DNA of 64,000 nt from Streptomyces sp. NBC_00461 (GCF_036013935.1 NZ_CP107902.1:8713001-8777000), one strand, 5' to 3'; counted from the stretch's first letter, positions 35,467 to 46,530 are shown. A program made the numbers and translations. Notes: a model not told the origin generated them from the letters alone.

Positions 35467-36021
35467 TCAGGCGTCGTCCTCGCCGTTGCGGCGGCGCGAG
35501 AAGTGGTACGCCGCTCCGACCGAGCCCGCGATGAGCGCCGCGCCCATCCCGATCTCCTTGAGGTCGAACCCGGCGATGCTGCCGCCCTCACCGGCGTGCA
35601 CGCCGCGGCTGGGAGTGACGGGCACCACCGTGGGGTTGACCGGTACGGGTGTCGGGTGGTGCGGGTGGCCGCCGGCGATGGTCAGATCCGTGGAACCGCT
35701 GGCGCCGTCACAGGTGAACGTCACCCGGTACACGGCGCCCGGCTTGGCGTCCCAGTCGACCTTCGCCTGTGCCCAGGAACTGCCCGGCCGGATGGTGACG
35801 GTGTCGAACACCGCCGATCTGACCGTCGCCGGTCCCTTGCAGTCGCCGTCCCGGTTCACATGAAGCGTGACCTGGGCACCGGCCGCGACGGTCGAGGGCA
35901 GCACGCTGAAGGCGAAGGGTGTGATGTTGTGGCCGTCGCCTCTGGCGACGGCGGCCGGTGCGGAGAGGGCCAGGGCGCCGAGGCCCAGCAGTACGGCCGA
36001 GGCGACGCGTATCGCGCGCAT
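35467..36021 (-). CDS. Small cell-surface protein, C-terminal membrane anchor (paralog B)
   Basis: A 184-residue exported protein with signal peptide (VLLGLGALALSAPAAVA), the same opening as its neighbour (DGHNITPFAFSVLPSTVAAG, then QVTLHVNRDGDCKGPATV), a His/Pro/Thr/Val linker (GGHPHHPTPVPVNPTVVPVT) and a C-terminal transmembrane helix (GMGAALIAGSVGAAYHF) with a basic tail RRRNG. Two cysteines fall at matching places. GGAGG lies upstream of the ATG. It is probably held at the cell surface by its helix. It faces paralog A across a strong terminator, so the two are an inverted duplication that has diverged. Confidence 0.82.
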   Translation of the reverse strand: MRAIRVASAVLLGLGALALSAPAAVARGDGHNITPFAFSVLPSTVAAGAQVTLHVNRDGDCKGPATVRSAVFDTVTIRPGSSWAQAKVDWDAKPGAVYRVTFTCDGASGSTDLTIAGGHPHHPTPVPVNPTVVPVTPSRGVHAGEGGSIAGFDLKEIGMGAALIAGSVGAAYHFSRRRNGEDDA

Positions 36022-36218
36022 GGTGTTCCTCCGGTCCCCGAGGAGCAGCTGCGGACCCTTTCCGCTTTCAGGGGAAATGCACCTCGATGACCGAAACGCT
36101 AGGAACAGGTGTGCGTGCGCGCGATCGGAGTAGCGCGAATGGGGCAACCGTGTGGGCCGGCCAGGGGACGGTGACGGCGTGGCGCGCGTCCCCCGGCGCT
36201 TCGTCGGGTGAGGGCCGC

Positions 36219-36983
36219 TCAGGACTGGATGTGCGGGAAGAGGTTCAGGAACGGTGACGCCGAGGCCGTGATGCCCCGGGTGTACGGCGCGTCGAAGTCC
36301 CAGATGAGGAACAGCAGGAAGGCGATCAGGGCGGAGAACAGCCCGGCGAGGATCAGTTCGCGCATGGTGCGCCGGATCTGCAGCGCGAAGATCATGCCGA
36401 TGGTGACCACGGCCCCGGCCAGCAGCCCGAACCACACCACGCCCGGCATGGTCGCCCCCATGGAGTCGGCCCGGGCACTGCGGGCCTGGTCCGCCGCGGT
36501 GACCTGGTCCAGGAGCGGCTGGTACGCCTGGGCCTCGAAGTCCGTCTTCGGCTGGTAGTCGGTGACGTCCTGGCGGACGCGGGCGAAGAGTTCGGCACCG
36601 CGCGAGGTGAGGCGGCCGTCGTCGGCCATCGTCTTCCACTCGGTGTTGACGACCTGTCCGACATAGGCGTTGACATCGTCCCGAATCCGGTCACGGACGT
36701 CGGCCGGATAGACCCGTACCCGCTCCGAGATCTCGTGCAGTGCGACGGCCTCCGCCTGTACGTGGTCCTGGGCGGCGCTGCGCCCCTCCCACACGCCGGC
36801 GATGGCCAGGCCCAGGACGATGGCGTACACCACGCCGATCCACATGGTCATGTACTCGATGACGTCAGGGGTGTCGTTGGGGTCCTCGTCCTCGGGCGCG
36901 GCCCGGTGTCGCACGAAGGTGATGATGACCACGACGGCGCAGGCGGCCAGCATCGCGAGGGTGAGAACAAGCCATTCCGGCAA
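36219..36983 (-). CDS. DUF4239 membrane protein
   Basis: A 254-residue membrane protein with helices at about 5-25, 45-65, 180-205 and 210-230, and a large soluble loop (70-175) rich in Asp/Arg (HEISERVRVYPADVRDRIRD, YVGQVVNTEWKTMADDGRL). This two-plus-two layout and the sequence fit the DUF4239 (bestrophin-like) family of unknown function. The start is a TTG at 36983, chosen because GGAGG stands seven bases before it and the first helix begins at once; the next in-frame ATG would cut the helix. It follows the Pro-rich gene by only 16 bases, so both are one transcript. Confidence 0.8.
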   Translation of the reverse strand: MPEWLVLTLAMLAACAVVVIITFVRHRAAPEDEDPNDTPDVIEYMTMWIGVVYAIVLGLAIAGVWEGRSAAQDHVQAEAVALHEISERVRVYPADVRDRIRDDVNAYVGQVVNTEWKTMADDGRLTSRGAELFARVRQDVTDYQPKTDFEAQAYQPLLDQVTAADQARSARADSMGATMPGVVWFGLLAGAVVTIGMIFALQIRRTMRELILAGLFSALIAFLLFLIWDFDAPYTRGITASASPFLNLFPHIQS

Positions 36984-36999
36984 GAGATGCCTCCAGAAA

Positions 37000-37638
37000 T
37001 CAGCGCGGCCGCAGGGCGGCGACGGCGATCACGGCGGGCGCCGTGATGATCAGGACAAAGACGATCGGTGACGCAGTGCCGTGCGACGGACTCTTGCGTA
37101 CCGGCGTCCGGTAGTGCGGGTAGGTCACCGGGGCCGCGACCGGACGGGGGGTGGGCTTGGCCGACAGCTTCGGGGTGGGGGGCGGAGCCGGAGGGGTCGG
37201 CGCGGGCGGGGGAGTCGGGCTCGGGGTCGGGCGAGGTGGCGCGGGCCGCGCAGGCGCCGGAGAGGGCGAGGCGGGCGGCGGTTCGGGTTTCGGGGTCGGC
37301 TTCGGTGTCGGTTTCGGCTTTGGGGTGGGGGTGGGTGTGGGTGTGGGCGCCGGAGGGGGCGGCTTCGGCTTGGGGGGTGTCGGCGAGGGCTTGGGTGTCG
37401 GTGTGGGGGGCGGTGTCGGCGTGGGTGGGGGGCACACCGGGGGAGTCGGCCAGGAGAGGTCTCCGGCGACCGCCACCGCCTGTATCCCGTCCGGGCCGGC
37501 CGAGGCGTATGCGCAGGCGTCGGCCGTCGCCGCGCCGGCCGGTGCCCCCACCAGCAGCCAGGTCAGCGTCACCAGCGCCAACGCCCTTGCGGCGAAGGTG
37601 GTTTGGGTCGGTTCGGGTCCATGCACGACGAAGATCAT
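37000..37638 (-). CDS. Pro/Thr/Lys-rich wall-spanning protein
   Basis: A 212-residue exported protein. After a signal (ALALVTLTWLLVGAPAGAATA) and a short domain with two cysteines (ACAYASAGPD, PPVCPPP), about 80 residues are almost only Pro, Thr, Lys, Ser and Ala in PTP, PKP and PPP runs (about 70-150). Such stretches form stiff, extended rods that can cross the cell wall. A C-terminal hydrophobic helix (IVFVLIITAPAVIAVAAL, then RPR) anchors it. No known enzyme domain. Start ATG 37638 has only a weak AAGG ahead. The DUF4239 gene follows within 16 bases. The codon bias of the repeats gives a long CCN-rich tract on the minus strand. Confidence 0.75.
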   Translation of the reverse strand: MIFVVHGPEPTQTTFAARALALVTLTWLLVGAPAGAATADACAYASAGPDGIQAVAVAGDLSWPTPPVCPPPTPTPPPTPTPKPSPTPPKPKPPPPAPTPTPTPTPKPKPTPKPTPKPEPPPASPSPAPARPAPPRPTPSPTPPPAPTPPAPPPTPKLSAKPTPRPVAAPVTYPHYRTPVRKSPSHGTASPIVFVLIITAPAVIAVAALRPR

Positions 37639-37900
37639 GAGCCTTGGCGCGCCGAGGCGCGCCGGAGCGCGCCGGGATTGGTCCGAACGGGGGATGAAGG
37701 GCGTGCGGTGGTTTGACCGGCGTGCACCCGGGGGGCCGTAAATGCGCACGTATGTGCGAGATGGAGTGCCGGTGTCACGGGTTCCGGAAAGAAATTTGTG
37801 AGGCGGTTGAACACAACCGCGGGTCCCATTCGTACCCATGCTCGTGCAGCGGAGCAGCAGGGCGCTGCAACACCGTTGTGATTATGGGGAGTTGTTGACG

Positions 37901-38860
37901 ATGAAGACCTCCTGGCGGAGCGCCTCGTATGTGGTGGGCGCCGCGGCCATGCTGGCCCTGACGACGGCGTGCGGCCAGGACAGCGGCACTTCCTCCGTGG
38001 GCAGCCAGAACGTCGGGGCCACGGCCGCGGCGGGCGATTACGGCAGCGTCGCCGCCGGCGGCACGACCGCCGCCAGTCCCAGCAACGGCTACGGGGCCGA
38101 CGGGCAGGGCTCCGCGGCCCAGCCCTCGGCCGCGGGCAAGCTTGCCGTCACCCAGAACGCCGAACTCGGCAAGGTGCTGACGGACGGCGGCGGTCTGACC
38201 CTGTACCGCTTCGACGCGGACACCGCCGAGCCGCCCAAGTCGAGCTGCGACGGCGACTGCGCCAAGACCTGGCCGCCGGTTCCCGCGGACGACGCCACGG
38301 CCGGCGCCGGCATCGACAAGGCCCTGCTCGGCGAGGTCACCCGGGCCGACGGCACCAAGCAGCTGACCATCAGCGGCTGGCCCGCGTACCGCTACGCGAA
38401 GGACTCCAAGGCCGGGGACATCGCCGGTCAGGGCGTGGGCGGCAAGTGGTTCGCGCTCGCCCCCGACGGCAAGAAGGCCACGCTCGCGAGCCTGCCCGGT
38501 CTGTCGGTGCGCACCGACCCCACGCTCGGCAAGATCGTCGTCGACAAGAACGGCATGACGGTCTACCGCTTCCTGAAGGACGTGGCCTGGCCCGACCCGA
38601 TCTCCAACTGCACCGGTTCCTGCCTGGAGAAGTGGCCGGCCGTCGCCCCGGTCGAGCCCAACGACACCAAGGGCGTCGAGAAGAAGGGCCTGATGGGCTT
38701 CACCCGCCCCGACGGCGTCAAGCAGATGACCGTCGACTGCTGGCCGGCGTACACCTTCTCCGGTGACAAGGCGCCCGGGGAGACCAACGGCCAGGGCGTG
38801 GGCGGCACGTGGTACGCCATGGCGCCCGACGGAAAGCCGGTCGGCGCGCCGAAGAAGTAG
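37901..38860 (+). CDS. SCO0930-family lipoprotein with secreted repeats
   Basis: A 319-residue lipoprotein: signal ending in the lipobox TTAC (Cys24), a Gly/Ser/Ala-rich linker to about residue 80, then two copies of the secreted repeat of unknown function (PF03640). Copy 1 runs from LGKVLTDGGGLTLYRFDADT to SGWPAYRYAKDSKAGDIAGQ; copy 2 from LGKIVVDKNGMTVYRFLKDV to CWPAYTFSGDKAPGETNGQG, each with a CxGxC pair and a VGGxWFA(L/M)APDGK ending. In S. coelicolor the namesake lies beside rmdA, as here. Function is unknown; redox or metal binding has been suggested for related repeats. GGGGAG precedes the ATG at some distance. Confidence 0.88.
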   Translation: MKTSWRSASYVVGAAAMLALTTACGQDSGTSSVGSQNVGATAAAGDYGSVAAGGTTAASPSNGYGADGQGSAAQPSAAGKLAVTQNAELGKVLTDGGGLTLYRFDADTAEPPKSSCDGDCAKTWPPVPADDATAGAGIDKALLGEVTRADGTKQLTISGWPAYRYAKDSKAGDIAGQGVGGKWFALAPDGKKATLASLPGLSVRTDPTLGKIVVDKNGMTVYRFLKDVAWPDPISNCTGSCLEKWPAVAPVEPNDTKGVEKKGLMGFTRPDGVKQMTVDCWPAYTFSGDKAPGETNGQGVGGTWYAMAPDGKPVGAPKK

Positions 38861-38907
38861 CCGTCACCTCCCCAGGGTTGACTGCACCGGACAGCGCGTA
38901 CGACCGT

Positions 38908-38944
38908 GGTCCGCCCCCTCCGCACCGCACGGAGGGGGCGGACC
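38908..38944 (+). terminator. Terminator after the SCO0930-like gene
   Basis: Perfect inverted repeat GGTCCGCCCCCTCCG (38908-38922) and CGGAGGGGGCGGACC (38930-38944), loop of seven, 47 bases after the stop codon. Confidence 0.85.
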
Positions 38945-39129
38945 CCTTTGCGTTGTGCCCCTGGAGGGACGGGAGTTGGCCCCGGCGCGGCGCAGTACCG
39001 GACGAATGCGGCAAGTGCCACAGGCAGTGACCGGGAACGGACGGTCAATTTCCGTTTCAGCTCGCCCCGTTGGCAGGCGATCAGTAGCCTCAGCTCGAAC
39101 ACCGGATCGCCAACGCCTTGGAGAGATAG

Positions 39130-39942
39130 ATGGAGCGTCCCGCCTGGGCCCCACGAAGCATCGACATCTCGGTGCCCAGTGTCTCCCGCATCTACGACTA
39201 CTACCTGGGCGGTTCGCACAACTTCGAGGTCGACCGGGACGCGGCCCGCAAGGCGATGGAGTTCATGCCGGGGCTCCCCAAGATCATGCAGGCGAACCGT
39301 GCCTTCATGCGCAGGGCCGTGCGCTTCGCCGTGGACGAGGGCATCGACCAGTTCCTGGACATCGGTTCGGGCATTCCCACCTTCGGCAACTCCCACGAGG
39401 TGGCCCAGGCGGCCCGGCCCGGCGCGCACGTCGTGTACGTCGACCACGACCCGGTCGCCGTCGCGCACAGCGAGGCGGTCCTCGCGGGCAACGAGGGTGC
39501 GGGCGTCGTCGCCGCCGACCTCCGCAAGCCCCAGGAGATCCTCGCGAGCGCCGAAGTGGAGCGACTGATCGACCTGAACCGGCCAGTGGCGCTCCTTCTG
39601 GTTGCCATACTGCACTTCGTGGAAGACGAGGACGACCCGTACGGGGCCGTGGCCGAACTGCGCGAGGCGCTCGCGCCCGGCAGCCTGCTGATCCTCACCC
39701 ATGCCTCGTACGAGGGAATCCCGCTCCCCGCCGAGCGGGCGGCGGGCACGGTGGACGTGTACAAGGACATTCGCAACCCGCTGATCATGCGTTCGCGCGA
39801 CGACATCGCGCGGTTCTTCGAGGGGTACGACATGGTGGAACCGGGACTGGTGTCGATGCCGCACTGGCGGCCCGAGACGGCACCGGAGGACGAGGATCCT
39901 TATGCGTTCTCCGGGTTCGCCGGCGTGGGGCGTACGGCGTGA
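39130..39942 (+). CDS. DUF574 SAM-dependent methyltransferase next to rmdA
   Basis: A 270-residue paralog of the protein at 9219. The family marks are RIYDYYLGGSHNFEVDRDAA (about 21-40), QFLDIGSGIPTFGNSHEVAQ (about 75-94), VVYVDHDPVAVAHSEAVL and PVALLLVAILHFVEDEDDP. GGAGAG precedes the ATG. Its stop overlaps the GTG of the RmdA-like gene by four bases, so the two are made together. A methyltransferase bound this tightly to a c-di-GMP enzyme may act in the same developmental step, but no substrate is known. Confidence 0.87.
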   Translation: MERPAWAPRSIDISVPSVSRIYDYYLGGSHNFEVDRDAARKAMEFMPGLPKIMQANRAFMRRAVRFAVDEGIDQFLDIGSGIPTFGNSHEVAQAARPGAHVVYVDHDPVAVAHSEAVLAGNEGAGVVAADLRKPQEILASAEVERLIDLNRPVALLLVAILHFVEDEDDPYGAVAELREALAPGSLLILTHASYEGIPLPAERAAGTVDVYKDIRNPLIMRSRDDIARFFEGYDMVEPGLVSMPHWRPETAPEDEDPYAFSGFAGVGRTA

Positions 39943-42074
39943 CCGCGGAACCGGACGGGCCTTTCGACAGACTGCGCAGGTTCGCGACGATCTGGAGCCG
40001 GGCGGTCTTCCCGGTGACCTCGACGTCGCTGACCCGGCCGGAGTTGGAGCAGCAACTCCTGCCACTGGCCCGGCGGTTGAGCGAGGCGCTGCACACCCGG
40101 ACGCTCGACGCGGACGAGGGCAGGGCGGTCGGCGCGGCCCTCGTCGGAGCGCACTGCACCGACCCGGAGGCGCTCACCCGCACCCTGGACTGCGTCGACG
40201 CCTACCTGGTGCTCTACTGCGGCGAGGACGGCGACCGGGAGGAACTGCGGGCGCGTTCGGCGCGGTTGCAGCACGCCATGGCCGCCGGGTTCGCACAGGC
40301 ACTGCGCGAACGGACGCTGGCCGAGCAGGAGGCAATCTCCGCGGCGGCCCTGAAGGCGCAGGGCCTGGTGGCGCAGGCGCTGCACGACACCGAGGCCCGC
40401 TTCCGCGCGGTCTTCGAGGGCGCGGCCATAGGAATCGGCATCGCCGACCTCGATGGCAACGTCCTGCAAGTCAATGGCGCCCTGCTGCGCATGTTCGGTC
40501 TCACCGACCAGATGATCCGCGGCCGCAGGGTCCAGGAGTGGACCCACCCCGAGGACGCGCCGCAGACCTGGACGCTCTACGACGAACTCGTCCGCGGCGA
40601 GCGCGAGCACTACCACCTGGAGAAGGCGTTCTACCGACCTGACGGAACGGTCCTGTGGACCAACCTGACGGTCTCGCTGCTGCGCGACGCCGACGGCACC
40701 CCGCAGTACCAGCTGGCCCTCATGGAGGACACCACCGAACGCCGGCTGCTCAATCTGCGGCTGCGCTACGAGGCCACCCACGACGCGCTCACCGGCCTGC
40801 CCAACCGCACCTTCTTCTTCGAGCGCCTGGAGAAGGCGCTGGGCGCGGGCAGCGGCCAGCGCTTCGGCCTGTGCTACCTCGACCTGGACGGCTTCAAGAC
40901 CGTCAACGACAGCCTCGGCCACGCGGCCGGCGACCGGATGCTCGTCGAGGTCGCCGACCGGCTGCAGGCGTGCACGACCGCGCCCGGCGAGATGGTCGCC
41001 CGGCTCGGCGGCGACGAGTTCGTGGCGCTGACCACCGGCGCCGACACCCAGCACGAGGTCGACGAACTCGCCGCCCGCATCATGAACGCGCTGGTCACCC
41101 CGATCAGCGTCGACGGCCGTGAACTCACCGTGCGCGGCAGCATCGGCATCGTCGAGGGGCCGGCGGGGGAGCGCAGCCCGGCGGAGGTGCTGCGCAGCGC
41201 CGACATCACCATGTACCGGGCCAAGTCGGCGGGCGGCAACCGCTTCGAGCTCGCCGACGAGGAGGCCGACGCCCGCGCCATCACCCGGCACGGGCTGACC
41301 ACCGCGCTGCCGACGGCGCTGGACCGGGGCGAGTTCTTCATCGAGTACCAGCCGCTCGTCCACCTCGGCGACGGCAGCGTGCGCGGCGCCGAGGCGCTGG
41401 TGCGCTGGCTGCACCCGCAGCACGGCGTCCTCGGCCCGGACCGCTTCATTCCGCTCGCCGAACACACCGGCCTGATCGTCCCGTTGGGCCGCTGGGTCCT
41501 TGAGCAGTCGGTGCGCCAGGCCCGCGAGTGGCGAGAACGGTACGACGATGCGGGCCCGCTCCGCATCAACGTCAACCTCTCGCCCTGCCAGCTCACCCAC
41601 CCCGGCCTGGTCCAGGACACCGTCGACATCCTGGAGCGCGCGGGCGTCGCACCGGACGCGCTGTGCCTAGAGGTCACCGAGTCCGCCCTCATCGGCGCCG
41701 ACGACGACCTGCTCAAGCCGCTGCGCCGGCTTGCCGAAATGGGCGTGGACATCGCCCTGGACGACTTCGGCACCGGCTACTCGAACCTGGCGAACCTGCG
41801 CCGCCTCCCGGTCAGCATCCTCAAGCTGGACCGCTCCTTCACCCAGAGCATGCAGCAGTTCCCGGCGGACCCCGTCGACCTCAAGATCGTCGAAGGGATC
41901 GTCTCCCTCGCCCACAGCCTGGACCTCGCGGTGACGGTGGAGGGCGTGGAGACCGGCGCCCAGGCCGAGCAGTTGCGGATACTGGGCTGCGACACGGCGC
42001 AGGGCTGGTACTACGCCCGCCCGGGCCCGCCGGACCGGCTGCACGAGTTGGCGCTGGTGGACGCGACGGGCTGA
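39939..42074 (+). CDS. rmdA: PAS-GGDEF-EAL c-di-GMP enzyme, RmdA-like
   Basis: A 711-residue cytoplasmic protein that turns over cyclic di-GMP. An N-terminal helical region (1-155) is followed by a PAS domain (about 155-275, FRAVFEGAAIGIGIADLDG), GGDEF at residues 357-361 (RLGGDEFVAL), and EAL at 485-487 (GAEALVRWLHPQHG) with further catalytic motifs (ESALIGADDDLL, DDFGTGYSNLANLRRLPV, EGVET). Both catalytic motifs are intact. S. coelicolor RmdA is a phosphodiesterase needed for normal aerial development and lies in the same gene order with the SCO0930 lipoprotein. GTG start, overlapping the methyltransferase stop by four bases. Confidence 0.9.
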   Translation: MTAEPDGPFDRLRRFATIWSRAVFPVTSTSLTRPELEQQLLPLARRLSEALHTRTLDADEGRAVGAALVGAHCTDPEALTRTLDCVDAYLVLYCGEDGDREELRARSARLQHAMAAGFAQALRERTLAEQEAISAAALKAQGLVAQALHDTEARFRAVFEGAAIGIGIADLDGNVLQVNGALLRMFGLTDQMIRGRRVQEWTHPEDAPQTWTLYDELVRGEREHYHLEKAFYRPDGTVLWTNLTVSLLRDADGTPQYQLALMEDTTERRLLNLRLRYEATHDALTGLPNRTFFFERLEKALGAGSGQRFGLCYLDLDGFKTVNDSLGHAAGDRMLVEVADRLQACTTAPGEMVARLGGDEFVALTTGADTQHEVDELAARIMNALVTPISVDGRELTVRGSIGIVEGPAGERSPAEVLRSADITMYRAKSAGGNRFELADEEADARAITRHGLTTALPTALDRGEFFIEYQPLVHLGDGSVRGAEALVRWLHPQHGVLGPDRFIPLAEHTGLIVPLGRWVLEQSVRQAREWRERYDDAGPLRINVNLSPCQLTHPGLVQDTVDILERAGVAPDALCLEVTESALIGADDDLLKPLRRLAEMGVDIALDDFGTGYSNLANLRRLPVSILKLDRSFTQSMQQFPADPVDLKIVEGIVSLAHSLDLAVTVEGVETGAQAEQLRILGCDTAQGWYYARPGPPDRLHELALVDATG

Positions 42075-42095
42075 GTCACAGGCACCGACACGGGC

Positions 42096-42983
42096 TCACC
42101 GTTCCAGCAGCATCCGCTGGAGTTCGCGGGCGGCCCGGGGCGGGGCCACGTCGCTGCGGTGTGCCAGGGCGATCGTGCGGTGCAGTCCGGGGCGGGCGAG
42201 CGGGGTGACCCGTAGACCCCGCCCGGACCGCGTGGCGACCATGCGCGGGACGACGGCCACGCCCAGGCCCGCCCGGGCGAAGCCCAGCACCGCGTCCATC
42301 TCCCCGCCCTCCACCGCGAAGTCGGGTTCGAAGCCCTCGGCACGGCAGGCGGCCACGGTCAGTTCGCGCAGGTCGTAGCCGTGCCGGAACATCACCAGGC
42401 GCTCTGACTCCAGATCGGAGACGCGGACCGTGCGTCGGCCCGGACCGCCGGGTGCGGGTGCCTCCGGCGATGACACCACCACCAGGTCCTCGCGCAGCAG
42501 CTCCACGGTCGTCAGCGCCGGCGAGGGCGTCGGCAGCGGCAGGACGACCAGGGCGAGGTCGAGGGCGCCGCGGGCGAGTTCCCGTACGAGATCGTGGGAG
42601 CCGCCCTCCTCGATCAGCAGCTGGATGCCCGGGTAGCGGTCGTGGAAGGCGCGCAGCACGTCCGGCAGCAGCCCGGTGCAGACACTGGGCGTCGCGCCCA
42701 GCCGGACCCGGCCGCTGCGCAGCTGCACCAGCTCCTGCACCTCGTGCCGGGCCGTGTCCGCGTCGGCCAGGATGCGGCGGGCCAGCGGCAGCAGCGCCTC
42801 GCCCGCGTCGGTGAGCGTGATGTTGCCGCGCGCCCGCAGGAACAGACCGGCCCCTAGCTCCCGCTCCAGTGCCTTGATCTGCTGGGAAAGGGAGGGCTGC
42901 GCGACATGGACGAGCTCCGCGGCCCGGGTGAAGTGCCGGGTCTCCGCGACCGCGACGAAGTACTGGAGCTGCTGGAACTGCAT
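42096..42983 (-). CDS. LysR-type regulator divergent from sdhC
   Basis: A 295-residue LysR regulator. The DNA-binding part is residues 1-60 (MQFQQLQYFVAVAETRHFTR, AQPSLSQQIKALERELG), the effector domain follows (LGATPSVCTGLLPDVLRAFH, HDLVRELARGALDLALVVLP, VAVVPRMVA). I chose the ATG at 42983 because LysR proteins start right before the FxxVAE helix. It is divergent from the succinate dehydrogenase operon with an ATAG-N7-CTAT site between them, so it most likely controls sdhCAB and itself. The effector could be a C4 dicarboxylate; that is inference. Confidence 0.9.
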   Translation of the reverse strand: MQFQQLQYFVAVAETRHFTRAAELVHVAQPSLSQQIKALERELGAGLFLRARGNITLTDAGEALLPLARRILADADTARHEVQELVQLRSGRVRLGATPSVCTGLLPDVLRAFHDRYPGIQLLIEEGGSHDLVRELARGALDLALVVLPLPTPSPALTTVELLREDLVVVSSPEAPAPGGPGRRTVRVSDLESERLVMFRHGYDLRELTVAACRAEGFEPDFAVEGGEMDAVLGFARAGLGVAVVPRMVATRSGRGLRVTPLARPGLHRTIALAHRSDVAPPRAARELQRMLLER

Positions 42984-42992
42984 GCCCCGATG

Positions 42993-43059
42993 ATAGCCAC
43001 AGCCTATGGAATCAAGCCGGACCATGTCTTGGACCGATGAGGCTCTTCGGCCCTAGCGT
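42993..43059 (+). promoter_or_regulatory. LysR site and sdhC promoter
   Basis: ATAG-N7-CTAT (42993-43007) is a perfect T-N11-A type LysR recognition palindrome. Downstream, TTGGAC (43029-43034) and TAGCGT (43054-43059, spacing 19) form the likely sdhC promoter, whose start would lie just at or before the ATG at 43068. The palindrome is then near -60, the usual place for LysR activation. Confidence 0.6.
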
Positions 43060-43067
43060 CTTGAGTC

Positions 43068-43775
43068 ATGGCTCTGGCAACGCGGACGGACCGACGGCCG
43101 TCGATGGCGCGCACGGTGTGGGACAGCTCCGTCGGCAAGAAGACGGTGATGGCCGTCAGCGGCGTGATCATGCTGCTGTACCTGGTCGCCCATGTGATCG
43201 GCAATCTGAAGATCTTCTTCGGGGCAGGCGAGTTCAACCACTACGCGCACTGGCTGCGCACCGTCGGCGAGCCCTTCATGCACTACGAGTGGACGCTGTG
43301 GCTGATCCGGGTGTTGCTGGTCGTCGCGGTCGTCGCGCACGCGGTCTCCGCTTACCAGCTCAGCCGCCGCGACATCAAGGCGCGGCCCAGCACGTACGTG
43401 CACAAGAAGGCGGGAGCGAGTTACGCGACGCGCACCATGCGGTGGGGCGGGATCATCCTCGGCCTGTTCATCGTGTGGCACATCCTCGACCTGACCACCG
43501 GCACCGTGCACCCGGGCGGCTTCCAGGAGGGCCACCCGTACCAGAACGTCGTGGACACCTTCTCCACCTGGTACGGCAACGTCATCTACATCGTCGCGAT
43601 GCTCGCCCTCGGCCTGCACATCCGGCACGGCTTCTGGAGCGCGGCCCAGACCCTGGGCGTCGGCAGCCGCGCCCGCGACCGCGCCCTGAAGACCTCCGCA
43701 AACGTCCTCGCAGTGCTGCTCACGGCCGGCTTCATCGCCGTACCGGTGGGCGTCATGACCGGAGTGGTGAGCTGA
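43068..43775 (+). CDS. sdhC: Succinate dehydrogenase cytochrome b subunit
   Basis: A 235-residue membrane anchor of complex II in the fused SdhC/D (b558) style. It has five or six helices; [20 protein letters not shown] and [20 protein letters not shown] open the domain, with haem-ligand type histidines in [24 protein letters not shown] and [10 protein letters not shown]. It carries electrons from the Fe-S subunit to menaquinone. There is no obvious ribosome binding site, which fits a leaderless or nearly leaderless mRNA. The flavoprotein gene follows after one base. Confidence 0.9.
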   Translation: MALATRTDRRPSMARTVWDSSVGKKTVMAVSGVIMLLYLVAHVIGNLKIFFGAGEFNHYAHWLRTVGEPFMHYEWTLWLIRVLLVVAVVAHAVSAYQLSRRDIKARPSTYVHKKAGASYATRTMRWGGIILGLFIVWHILDLTTGTVHPGGFQEGHPYQNVVDTFSTWYGNVIYIVAMLALGLHIRHGFWSAAQTLGVGSRARDRALKTSANVLAVLLTAGFIAVPVGVMTGVVS

Positions 43776-43776
43776 C

Positions 43777-45722
<1,946 letters not shown>

Positions 45723-45726
<4 letters not shown>

Positions 45727-46472
45727 AGCTCACCCTGCGCGTCTGGCGGCAGCGGAACGCCGGCGCCGACGGCGCCATGTCCACGTACGAGGTGGACGGC
45801 ATCTCCTCCGACATGTCGTTCCTGGAGATGCTCGACACCCTCAACGAGGAGCTCATCCTCAAGGGCGAGGACCCCGTCGCCTTCGACCACGACTGCCGCG
45901 AGGGCATCTGCGGCGCGTGCAGCCTGGTGATCAACGGTGACGCGCACGGTCCCGAGCGCACCACCACCTGCCAGCTGCACATGCGGTCCTTCAAGGACGG
46001 CGACACGATCGACATCGAGCCGTGGCGGGCCTCCGCCTTCCCGGTGATCAAGGATCTCGTCGTCGACCGCTCGGCCTTCGACCGCATCATCCAGTCCGGC
46101 GGCTACATCACCGCCCCGACCGGCGCCGCACCGGATGCGCATGCCGCCCCCGTACCGAAACCGGACGCCGACTTCGCGTTCGAGCACGCCGAGTGCATCG
46201 GCTGCGGGGCCTGTGTGGCGGCCTGCCCGAACGGGGCGGCGATGCTCTTCACCTCAGCCAAGATCAACCATCTCAACGTCCTGCCGCAGGGCGCGCCCGA
46301 GCGTGAGACGAGGGTGCTCGACATGGTGGCGCAGATGGACGAGGAGGGCTTCGGCGGCTGCACGTTGACCGGGGAGTGCGCCACCGCCTGCCCGAAGGGC
46401 ATCCCGCTGGTGTCCATCACGAGCATGAACAAGGAATGGCTGCGGGCCACGCGGAAGGCGGCCAAGCGGTAG
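45723..46472 (+). CDS. sdhB: Succinate dehydrogenase iron-sulphur subunit
   Basis: Electron-transfer subunit, 249 residues. The 2Fe-2S cluster cysteines are in [12 protein letters not shown] (about 60-71) and a further Cys in TTCQLHM. The 4Fe-4S and 3Fe-4S ligands are in [15 protein letters not shown] (about 159-173) and [15 protein letters not shown] (about 215-229). The C-terminal [19 protein letters not shown] is typical. It overlaps sdhA by four bases. A terminator follows at 46503. In S. coelicolor this set is a second complex II besides a classical sdhCDAB. Confidence 0.93.
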
Positions 46473-46502
46473 CGGACCGTTCGCCGGTCGGTGCGGACGG
46501 GC

Positions 46503-46530
46503 GGGGCCGGGAGTGGTGCTCCCCGGCCCC
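46503..46530 (+). terminator. Terminator after sdhB
   Basis: GGGGCCGGGAG (46503-46513) pairs with CTCCCCGGCCCC (46519-46530) with one bulged C and a loop of five, 30 bases after the sdhB stop. Confidence 0.75.

Noticed and set aside
37170..37440. The Gly/Val-rich plus-strand frames opposite the Pro/Thr-rich gene.
   Set aside because: They are mirror images of the Pro-rich repeat codons; the minus-strand product has a signal peptide and an anchor, which supports that strand.
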